Positions 1 through 5,676 of a DNA stretch of 9,910 bases are shown here, in pieces. This DNA comes from Planctomycetota bacterium. GTDB lineage: Bacteria > Planctomycetota > Phycisphaerae > Phycisphaerales > SM1A02. The notes beneath the pieces were generated by a model. That model was not told where the DNA came from. It was given only the letters and a program-made list of their open reading frames with translations, and did no database searches. The stretch's first letter is position 1; each line of letters begins with the position of its first letter. The position numbers were made by a program, and so were the translations under genes. The stretch is from NCBI GenBank assembly GCA_009926815.1, contig RFOC01000062.1, forward strand, positions 1-9,910. Reading direction: 5' to 3'.

Positions 1-530
1 GCACGCGAATGATGAAGGTGGTGCAGTCGATTCCGCAGATCGTCATGGCGCGTGTTCATGCGCTTGCCACCGCAGCAGGCTGCCAATTGGTGGCGACGTG
101 CGACTTGGCGGTTGCCTCGGACAACGCGTCGTTCGCGATTCCGGGCGGCAAGGGTGGACTGTTCTGTCACACGCCCTTGGTCGCCGTTGCGCGAAACCTC
201 GGCCGCAAGCGAGCGCTCGAGATGGCCCTCACCGGCGATGCGATCGATGCCCACACCGCGTTGCAGTGGGGGTTCGTGAATGCCGTCGTTCCGCCCGACG
301 AACTAGACGACGCCGTGAACGATCTCTTGGCGCGCGCGACACGCGGGTCGGCCCACTCGAAGGGTCTCGGCAAGCAGGCGTTCTATCGCCAGATCGACAT
401 GTCACAGGACGATGCCTATACATATGCGGTGGGGATGATGGCTGCGGCCGCGACCACCCCCGATGCGCAAGAGGGAATCGCCGCGTTCCTCGAGAAGCGC
501 GCACCCAAGTTCGGTGGTGACGCGAAGTGA
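1..530 (+). CDS. Enoyl-CoA hydratase/isomerase family protein, ECHDC3-like (5' partial)
   Basis: The reading frame is open from base 3 and runs off the left edge, so the ATG at 9 is probably internal. About 175 residues are present, and a complete family member has about 260-270. Seen: the crotonase-fold core with A-A-G-C-Q-L-V-A-T-C-D-L-A-V-A-S (second oxyanion-hole segment), then A-I-P-G-G-K-G-G-L-F-C-H-T-P, the L-T-G-D-A-I-D-A...W-G-F-V-N-A-V-V helix region, and a C-terminal E-G-I-A-A-F-L-E-K-R-A-P-K-F tail. This wording matches the ECHDC3 branch. The two glutamates that do hydratase chemistry in classical crotonases lie in segments that here read PGGKGGLF and CHTPLV, so neither appears to be kept, and the true substrate is unknown. 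The stop overlaps the next start (GTGA), implying co-transcription with the HMA-domain ORF. GC and codon choice (TTG, CTC, CTA, GAA) match bases 527-740 and differ from everything after about 750. Confidence 0.88.
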   Translation, partial: TRMMKVVQSIPQIVMARVHALATAAGCQLVATCDLAVASDNASFAIPGGKGGLFCHTPLVAVARNLGRKRALEMALTGDAIDAHTALQWGFVNAVVPPDELDDAVNDLLARATRGSAHSKGLGKQAFYRQIDMSQDDAYTYAVGMMAAAATTPDAQEGIAAFLEKRAPKFGGDAK

Positions 531-2767
531 CGACTGTCGAGACCCCGAACTCGATCGAACTCTCGGTGTCGGGTATGACATGTGGCGCATGCGCAGCGCG
601 CATTCAGGATCACCTGAACGACATCGAAGGCGTCCAGGCCGCGGTCAACTATGCAACCGAGACGGCAACCATCAACCTGTTGCGCGGCATACCCGTCGAG
701 AGACTGATCGGTGCGGTCGAAGAAATCGGCTACGGCGCCGAGGTGCACACCCAGGGGCAGCCCGAGATGAATCGCCACTGGTTCCCGTGCCTGGACTTCC
801 CCAGCGAGCGCCAGAGCACCGAACTGGTGGTGGACGTGCCCGAGGGCGTGGTGGTCAGCGGCAATGGCCGGCTGGTGTCCCAGCGGAGTCAGGGCGGCCG
901 CACGGTGTGGCACTGGCTGCAGGAGAAGCCGCACGTGGCGTACCTGGTCACGCTGGTGGCGGGCGACTTCGCGAGGGTGCCGCTGGAGAACCGCCTGAGC
1001 GGCGTGCCCATGCAGGTGTGGGTGCCCAGCGACCGCGCCGGCGACGTGGAGCGCACCTATGGCCGCACCGACCGCATGATGGCGCTGTTCGAGCGCGTGT
1101 TCGGCGAGAAGTACCCGTGGGATCGCTACGACCAGCTGGTGGTGCGCAACTTCGGCAGCGGCGGCATGGAGAACACCAGCGCCACCACCATGCATCCGGG
1201 CGCCATCCTGGACGAGATCGCCGCGGCCGACGACGACATGGACGGCCTGATCAGCCACGAGCTCTGTCACCAGTGGACCGGCGACCTGATCACCTGCCGC
1301 AGCTGGGCGCACATCTGGCTCAACGAGGGCTGGGCCACCTACGGCAGCGTGCTGTGGGAGGGCGAGCGTGATGGCGAGGAGGGGTACTTCGACGCGCTGC
1401 TGGACCAGCACCGCGTGGCTGGGGGTGACGGCACCGACGGGCCGGTGGGCATGGTCAGTCCCATCTACGGCAGCCCCGGCGAGACCTTCCGCCGCGCGCC
1501 CAATCCCTATCCCAAGGGCTGCAGCATCCTGCACATGCTGCGCGAGCGGCTGGGGGACGAGGCCTTCTTCAAGGGCGTGCACGCCTACTTCGACCGCTAC
1601 AAGTTCGACCTGGCCGAGACCAACGACTTCCGCGTGGAGCTGGAGCGAGCCAGCGGCCTGGGCCTGGAGGGCTTCTTCGACCAGTGGTGCTACCGGCCGG
1701 GTTGTCCCAACATCACCGTGAGCGCCGCGTACGACACGGGAGCACGGGCCCTGACCCTGCAGGCCAGGCAGACGCAGAAGATCGACGAGCGCACGCCCGC
1801 GTTCGCGGTGAGCACGCCGGTGGTGGTGAAGACGGCGGGCGGCGTGCGGACCTTCGAGTGGGAGTGGCGGACCAGGGCCGACACGCTGCAGGTGACGCTG
1901 GATGGCCCGCCGGAATGGGTGGCGTTCGACCCGCGGCTCGCCACGCTCAAGACGCTGAAGCAGGAGATGCCGGTGGAGTGGATGCGGGCGCTGGTGCGGC
2001 AGGGCCCCACGGCCTCGAGCCGTCGGCAGGCGATGGCCGTGCTGCGAGGCGATGCCACGCCGGACACGGTGGCCGTGCTGGAGGCGGTGGCCAACGACCC
2101 GAAGCAGCGGCTGAAGCTGCGCCAGGAGTGCGTGGACGCCATCGCGGACTTCCGCACGCCGGTCGGCCGCGAGGTGATCGCTCGCTGGATGGAGAAGCCG
2201 CCCACCGAGCCCAAGCTGATGGCCTCGGTCTGCCGCGCGGTGACCACGATCGAGGATGCCGCGAAGGCGAAGGCGTGGCTGGCGGATCGGCTCAAGGACC
2301 AGCGGAGCTACGCGGTGCGACGGGCCTGCATCAACGGGCTTGCGGGGCTGGGCGCCAAGGACCATGTCGAGCTGCTGCTGCAGATGGTGGACGTGCCAAG
2401 CCGCCAGCAGGAGCTGCAGCTGGCCGCCCTGGAGGCGCTGGCGGGCCTGAACGAGGCGAAGGCCATCGAGCCGGCGATCAAGGCGTGCAGCCTTGGCAAC
2501 TTCGATCGAGCTCGGCCAGGAGCCATGGGTTCGCTCGCCAGGCTCTGCCCCAAGGCAGCCGAGGATGAGACGCGCAAGCGCATCGTCAACCTGCTGATCG
2601 GTTGGCTGGATGATCCGGAGGAGCGGGCCCAGCGGGGGGCGGGCGAGGCGCTGGCCACGATCAAGGCCACCGAGGCGCTCACGCGGCTCGACGCGATGGC
2701 GGCCAGCGACCCGGTGCCGGCGAGGCGGGACTGGGCGGCGCAGTGCGCGAAGCGGATCCGGGGGTGA
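527..2767 (+). CDS. Chimeric ORF: N-terminal HMA (copper-binding) domain joined to an N-truncated M1 zinc aminopeptidase with HEAT-like C-terminus
   Basis: The 746-residue frame begins at GTG 527, overlapping the ECH stop. Residues 9-73 are a complete-looking heavy-metal-associated domain with the G-M-T-C-G-A-C motif (C19, C22), as at the N-terminus of Cu+-exporting P1B ATPases. From residue 75 the text is M1 peptidase: T-Q-G-Q-P-E-M-N-R-H-W-F-P-C (substrate-side segment), G212-G-M-E-N216 exopeptidase motif, zinc site H244-E-L-C-H248 with E267 eighteen residues on (HExxHx18E), W-L-N-E-G-W-A, and Y328 in N-P-Y-P-K-G as candidate transition-state tyrosine. Residues from about 490 to the end are alpha-helical HEAT-like repeats. 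The active site is intact, but the roughly 130 residues that precede the TQGQ-type motif in M1 enzymes (beta domain, usually after any signal peptide) are missing and replaced by the HMA domain. Composition changes at the same place. I infer a contig chimera or recombination; a true fusion protein is the alternative. The gene ends one base from kdsB, tail to tail. Confidence 0.8.
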   Translation: MTTVETPNSIELSVSGMTCGACAARIQDHLNDIEGVQAAVNYATETATINLLRGIPVERLIGAVEEIGYGAEVHTQGQPEMNRHWFPCLDFPSERQSTELVVDVPEGVVVSGNGRLVSQRSQGGRTVWHWLQEKPHVAYLVTLVAGDFARVPLENRLSGVPMQVWVPSDRAGDVERTYGRTDRMMALFERVFGEKYPWDRYDQLVVRNFGSGGMENTSATTMHPGAILDEIAAADDDMDGLISHELCHQWTGDLITCRSWAHIWLNEGWATYGSVLWEGERDGEEGYFDALLDQHRVAGGDGTDGPVGMVSPIYGSPGETFRRAPNPYPKGCSILHMLRERLGDEAFFKGVHAYFDRYKFDLAETNDFRVELERASGLGLEGFFDQWCYRPGCPNITVSAAYDTGARALTLQARQTQKIDERTPAFAVSTPVVVKTAGGVRTFEWEWRTRADTLQVTLDGPPEWVAFDPRLATLKTLKQEMPVEWMRALVRQGPTASSRRQAMAVLRGDATPDTVAVLEAVANDPKQRLKLRQECVDAIADFRTPVGREVIARWMEKPPTEPKLMASVCRAVTTIEDAAKAKAWLADRLKDQRSYAVRRACINGLAGLGAKDHVELLLQMVDVPSRQQELQLAALEALAGLNEAKAIEPAIKACSLGNFDRARPGAMGSLARLCPKAAEDETRKRIVNLLIGWLDDPEERAQRGAGEALATIKATEALTRLDAMAASDPVPARRDWAAQCAKRIRG
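735..760. other. Putative chimeric or recombination junction inside the HMA/M1 reading frame
   Basis: Left of here the protein ends an HMA domain (E-E-I-G-Y-G-A-E-V, residues 65-73). Right of it begins an internal M1 peptidase motif (T-Q-G-Q-P-E, residues 75-80). GC content by hand count is about 63% over bases 1-720 and about 71% over bases 781-1080. Leucine codons go from mixed TTG/CTC/CTA/CTT to nearly all CTG, and glutamate codons from half GAA in the HMA part to nearly all GAG. No transposase, direct repeat or att-like sequence is visible at the join. The reading frame is kept, which has roughly a one-in-three chance for a random join on the same strand. Confidence 0.7.
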
Positions 2768-2768
2768 C

Positions 2769-3521
2769 TCAGGCCCGGCGGGCCGCCAGCGCCGCCAGCT
2801 GCTCGGGCGTGTCCACGCCGTGGAAGCGGGCCTCGCCCACGGCCACGGCGATGTCGTAGCCGTTCTCCAGCACGCGCAGCTGCTCCAGCTGCTCGGTCCG
2901 CTCCAGTGGCGTGCTGGGCATGAGCACGAACGTGGGCAGGAAGGGTCGTCGATACACGTACAGCCCCACATGCTTGAGGGGCTTCACCGCATCGGCGCCG
3001 CCGTCGCGGTTGAACGGGACCAGGGAGCGGCTGAAGTAGAGCGCGCGTCCATTGGCACCCACCACCGCCTTGACGATGTTGGGGTTGGCCGGGTCCTCGC
3101 CGGGCATGAAGGGGCTGGCGACCGTGGCCACCGGCACCTCGCGGCCCGCGTTCTCGAGCGCCTGCACCGCCAGGTCGATCAGGGAGGGCTCGATGCGGGG
3201 TTCATCGCCCTGCACGTTGACCACCATCTCGCAGTGCAGTCCCGCGGCGACCTCCGCGATGCGGCTGGTCCCGTTGGGATGGTCGGATCGGGTCATGACG
3301 GCCTCGAAGCCGGCGTCCCGAGCGGCCCTGGCGATCCGCTCGTCGTCCACGGCCGCGATCACCCGCTGCACCGACCTGGCCTCGGCGGCCCTGCGCAGGG
3401 CGTGCACGATGACCGGCGTGCCCTCGAGCAGGGCCAGCGCCTTTCCCGGGAACCGCGTGCTTCCCCAGCGTGCCGGCACCACCGCCACCACCCGCTCGCC
3501 ACCCGCGGGGGCGGGGGGCAT
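2769..3521 (-). CDS. kdsB: 3-deoxy-manno-octulosonate cytidylyltransferase (CMP-Kdo synthetase)
   Basis: A cytoplasmic enzyme that activates Kdo with CTP to give CMP-Kdo, the donor for the inner core of lipopolysaccharide. The 250 residues match the family length. Seen: the nucleotide-binding P-A-R-W-G-S-T-R-F-P-G-K loop at residues 16-27, H81-P-N-G-T-S-R, the metal-site Q104-G-D-E-P108, A-L-Y-F-S-R, K-H-V-G-L-Y-V-Y-R and L-E-R-T-E-Q-L-E-Q-L-R near the C-terminus. The position after GT in the HxxGTxR motif is Ser where Asp or Glu is usual in the family. The start ATG overlaps the TPR gene stop by one base (TGATG), and an AAGGAG ribosome site lies 11 bases upstream inside that gene, so translation is probably coupled. 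It converges on the M1 peptidase gene with a 1-base gap and no visible T-tailed terminator. Its presence argues for an outer membrane. Confidence 0.95.
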   Translation of the reverse strand: MPPAPAGGERVVAVVPARWGSTRFPGKALALLEGTPVIVHALRRAAEARSVQRVIAAVDDERIARAARDAGFEAVMTRSDHPNGTSRIAEVAAGLHCEMVVNVQGDEPRIEPSLIDLAVQALENAGREVPVATVASPFMPGEDPANPNIVKAVVGANGRALYFSRSLVPFNRDGGADAVKPLKHVGLYVYRRPFLPTFVLMPSTPLERTEQLEQLRVLENGYDIAVAVGEARFHGVDTPEQLAALAARRA

Positions 3522-5029
3522 CAGCCCGCGATCTCCTTCACGAGCGCATCGACCTGCTTGCGCCGGTCCCGGATGTCGCGATAGGCGATGTTCTTCCGAA
3601 GGATGTAGCTGCAGATCTCGGCCGCGTCGCGGGCGGCCTGGGCGTCCTTCTCGCCGCGGGCCTGCTCGATCAGGCTGTTCATGAGGTCGTACTTGATGTC
3701 GAGCTCGCGTTCGGCGTTGCCAGCATCGAGCACCTGCACCGCCTCCTTGAACTCGCCCACCGCCTCGCCGTGCCAGCCCTGCGCCGCGAAGCAGCGCCCA
3801 AGCATGTGGGCCGCCGCCACGCGGTACTTCGCCTCGTCCTTGGCCTGCTGGAAGCAGGGCATGGCGTCCTCGAACTGCCCGAGCTCGAAGCGGATGCGGC
3901 CCACCTCCATCTTGATGCCGCAGTCCGTCGGGTACTTCTCCATGCGCTCGGCGAACTCCTTCGCCTCGAGTTCCATGTTGGCCTGCCGAGCCGCGCGGGC
4001 GGCCTCCTGCAGGGCGGCATCGGTGGGGCTGGCGGCCGCCCGATCCAGGGCCGCGCGAGCCTTCTTGCGCGACTGCGCGATCCGAAGGTCGCCGGCCGCC
4101 ATGCGGAAGCGGTACTCGCCGAGCCGCTGGAAGCCGTCCAGATACACCTTGAACGCCGCCGCGTCACCCTCGGGGGTGCCCTGCTTGCGGAGCAGGGTGG
4201 CGTACTTCTGCACGTGCTCGGGCACGTCAGGGCGCTCCTCGTAGTCCTTCCGGGCTCGCTCCAGGTTGCGGGTCTCGATGTCCCCGCCTCCCGAGAGCGA
4301 GTCCTGCTCCTGCAGCTGCTTCTGCTTCTCCGCGTCGCGGATGTTGGCGCGGAAGCCGCCCTGCTCGTTGGCCGTCTTGTCGTAGCCACCGCGCTGGATG
4401 GCGCGCGCGGCGGTGAGCTGCTTGAGCTCCGCGATCAGGCCGGAGTCGGCGGGATCCATCTTGACCGCCTCCTCGCCGCACGCGAAGGCCTCGGTCCACG
4501 CGTTCACGCCCGCGAAGGCGTCCTTGCCCTGGATCCACACGGACTTGCTGGCCTTGCGGGCCTGCTGGGCGCGGAGCAGGTTGAGCACCCGGGGCGCGAA
4601 CCACTGGCCCGGTTCCTCCAGCCCCAGCTTGCCCGCGAAGTCGATCAGCTTCAGGGCCGCGGAGAGGTTGTTCAGGTCGCGCATCCAGACGAACTCGGCC
4701 GCGGCGAACTTGGCGAAGTTGCCCGAACCGTCGTCGATCAGCTTCACGTCCTTGCCGGACGCCGGCTTGCCGCCGCCTTCCACGAACTTCCGGGCGGCGT
4801 CGAACATGGCGTGATGCGCGGCCATGTTGGTCGGGTCCAGGCGGAGGGCCTGGGCGAAGAGCTGGAGCGCGTACTCGTTGTTGCCGGTCTGCGCGATCGA
4901 GACCGCGTGCTGCATGAACTTGGCGGCCTTCTCGGGCTGGGGCGTCTGGGGGGCGTTCTTGCCCGCCTTGGCCCCGGCATCGCCGGATGAGGCGTCGTCA
5001 CCGCCGCTCTTTTTCCATGGGAAGATCAC
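3521..5029 (-). CDS. Tetratricopeptide-repeat protein of unknown function
   Basis: I do not recognise a specific function. From the GTG at 5029 the product has 502 residues and starts M-I-F-P-W-K-K-S. A low-complexity linker rich in Gly, Asp, Ala and Pro (about residues 8-33) precedes a clear TPR unit, N-N-E-Y-A-L-Q-L-F-A-Q-A-L-R-L-D-P (about 50-66), and at least two more TPR-like helix pairs follow at about 370-432 (F-E-L-G-Q-F-E-D-A-M-P-C-F and A-A-Q-G-W-H-G-E-A-V-G-E-F). The middle is helical and charged, with a KQKQLQEQ stretch. There is no signal peptide or membrane segment, so it is probably cytoplasmic. I chose GTG 5029 over the longer ATG at 5107: AGGA sits 9 bases upstream, the added 26 residues look like non-coding translation, and a promoter candidate lies between the two starts. 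The stop overlaps the kdsB start, so the pair form an operon; a link to envelope building is a guess from context only. Confidence 0.78.
   Translation of the reverse strand: MIFPWKKSGGDDASSGDAGAKAGKNAPQTPQPEKAAKFMQHAVSIAQTGNNEYALQLFAQALRLDPTNMAAHHAMFDAARKFVEGGGKPASGKDVKLIDDGSGNFAKFAAAEFVWMRDLNNLSAALKLIDFAGKLGLEEPGQWFAPRVLNLLRAQQARKASKSVWIQGKDAFAGVNAWTEAFACGEEAVKMDPADSGLIAELKQLTAARAIQRGGYDKTANEQGGFRANIRDAEKQKQLQEQDSLSGGGDIETRNLERARKDYEERPDVPEHVQKYATLLRKQGTPEGDAAAFKVYLDGFQRLGEYRFRMAAGDLRIAQSRKKARAALDRAAASPTDAALQEAARAARQANMELEAKEFAERMEKYPTDCGIKMEVGRIRFELGQFEDAMPCFQQAKDEAKYRVAAAHMLGRCFAAQGWHGEAVGEFKEAVQVLDAGNAERELDIKYDLMNSLIEQARGEKDAQAARDAAEICSYILRKNIAYRDIRDRRKQVDALVKEIAG
3533..3538 (-). promoter_or_regulatory. 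Ribosome binding site of kdsB (AAGGAG)
   Basis: On the minus strand AAGGAG lies 11 bases before the kdsB ATG, within the last codons of the TPR gene. It is the strongest Shine-Dalgarno match I found in the window and supports ATG 3521 as the kdsB start. Confidence 0.65.
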
Positions 5030-5038
5030 TGTTTCAAG

Positions 5039-5042
5039 TCCT
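5039..5042 (-). promoter_or_regulatory. Ribosome binding site (AGGA) supporting GTG start of the TPR gene
   Basis: AGGA on the minus strand lies 9 bases before GTG 5029. It is short, but it helps decide the start of the TPR gene. Confidence 0.45.
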
Positions 5043-5059
5043 GCAACGCGTGGCTCCGG

Positions 5060-5088
5060 AAGGTACGAGAGCCCGCGGCGGGGGTCAA
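5060..5088 (-). promoter_or_regulatory. Candidate sigma-70-type promoter for the TPR-kdsB operon
   Basis: On the minus strand TTGACC (5088-5083; five of six bases of TTGACA) is followed after 17 bases by TACCTT (5065-5060; keeps the first, second and last bases of TATAAT). Transcription would start near 5053, about 24 bases before GTG 5029, which leaves room for the AGGA at 5042-5039. It would exclude the longer start at 5107. Assigned by eye only. Confidence 0.4.
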
Positions 5089-5142
5089 TGCAGGCGGACC
5101 CGGCCACGACTCGCGGTCCGGGCGGATCCGCTCACCGGACCC

Positions 5143-5148
5143 TAGGAT
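5143..5148 (+). promoter_or_regulatory. Weak -10-like box (TAGGAT) close to the def start
   Basis: TAGGAT ends 9 bases before the def ATG. If it is a -10 element, transcription would begin at or within a few bases of the ATG, giving a leaderless or nearly leaderless mRNA. No matching -35 box is visible. The AGGA inside the same hexamer could instead be a ribosome site 10 bases from the ATG. Confidence 0.25.
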
Positions 5149-5157
5149 CGCCCGGTC

Positions 5158-5676
5158 ATGCCTCGAAGGGAACTGGTCACGCATCCCCATCCGGTGCTCC
5201 GTCGCAAGGCCGCCCCCGTGGCCCGGGTGGATGCCTCCATCCGCGATCTGGTGGCGGAGATGTTCGAGATCATGGCGGCCGAGGAGGGGATCGGGCTGGC
5301 GGCGCCGCAGGTGGGCGAGAGCCTTCGCGTCTTCGTGACGGGAGAGCGAGCCGGCGACGAGGGCGAGGCCCCGGTGCCTGCCCGGGCCTTCATCAATCCG
5401 GTGCTGACCGCCATGGAGGGCGAACTGGCGCCCCACGAGGAGGGCTGCCTCAGCCTGCCCGGCATCCGAGGCACCATCCGGCGGCCTCCGAAGGTGACCA
5501 TCGAGGCCATGGACCTGGAGGGCAAGCCCTTCACCCTGACCAGCGACGCGTTCTGCGCAAGGGTCTGGCAGCACGAGTTCGACCACCTCGAGGGCATCAT
5601 GATCATCGACCGCATGAGCACGCTTGACCGCATCCGCGTGCGGAAGGCCCTCAAGGAACTCGAGGCGGATGGCTGA
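5158..5676 (+). CDS. def: Peptide deformylase
   Basis: A cytoplasmic metal-dependent hydrolase that removes the formyl group from the N-terminal methionine of new proteins. The 172 residues match bacterial deformylases. All three family motifs are present: G44-I-G-L-A-A-P-Q-V-G53, E95-G-C-L-S99 with metal ligand C97, and H139-E-F-D-H143 with both metal-ligand histidines and the catalytic glutamate E140. The segment before the third motif reads A-F-C-A-R where many homologues have G-L-x-A-R. A short acidic insertion lies at about residues 63-75. It is first in a plus-strand run; fmt, which performs the opposite step on initiator tRNA, starts 8 bases before the def stop, an arrangement common in bacteria. 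The ATG at 5158 is directly followed by the typical start of the family (short polar tail, then H-P-H-P-V-L-R). Confidence 0.96.
   Translation: MPRRELVTHPHPVLRRKAAPVARVDASIRDLVAEMFEIMAAEEGIGLAAPQVGESLRVFVTGERAGDEGEAPVPARAFINPVLTAMEGELAPHEEGCLSLPGIRGTIRRPPKVTIEAMDLEGKPFTLTSDAFCARVWQHEFDHLEGIMIIDRMSTLDRIRVRKALKELEADG

Larger units (their letters stand above)
5030..5157. other. Divergent intergenic region between the TPR-kdsB pair and the def operon
   Basis: These 128 bases are the only sizeable non-coding stretch in the window. They separate head-to-head transcription units. I see one fair sigma-70-like promoter facing left, one weak -10-like box facing right, and no clear operator palindrome, riboswitch or terminator. 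Confidence 0.7.

Noticed and set aside
767..2767. Peptidase starting at the internal ATG 767
   Set aside because: The M1 motif T-Q-G-Q-P-E directly before this methionine belongs to the conserved fold, so the true peptidase start lay further upstream and is lost, not internal.
2772..2784. GGCCC-GGC-GGGCC hairpin near the convergent gene ends, as a terminator
   Set aside because: The stem is only five pairs, has no T-run on either side and lies in the last codons of kdsB; not enough to call a terminator.
416..2971. 851-residue open frame on the minus strand across the peptidase gene
   Set aside because: It is antisense to a clearly recognisable HMA/M1 protein and runs into kdsB. Its Arg/Ala/His/Pro-rich text has no domain; long antisense frames are expected at about 70% GC with strong third-position bias.
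3470..4990. 506-residue open frame on the plus strand opposite the TPR gene
   Set aside because: Leucine/arginine-rich shadow of the TPR coding strand, with no motif and no ribosome site. The minus-strand protein has clear TPR units and is coupled to kdsB.
5624..5668. Longer fmt start at 5624
   Set aside because: The 15 added residues lie inside the def coding region and do not resemble Fmt; from ATG 5669 the catalytic residues fall at the E. coli numbers.
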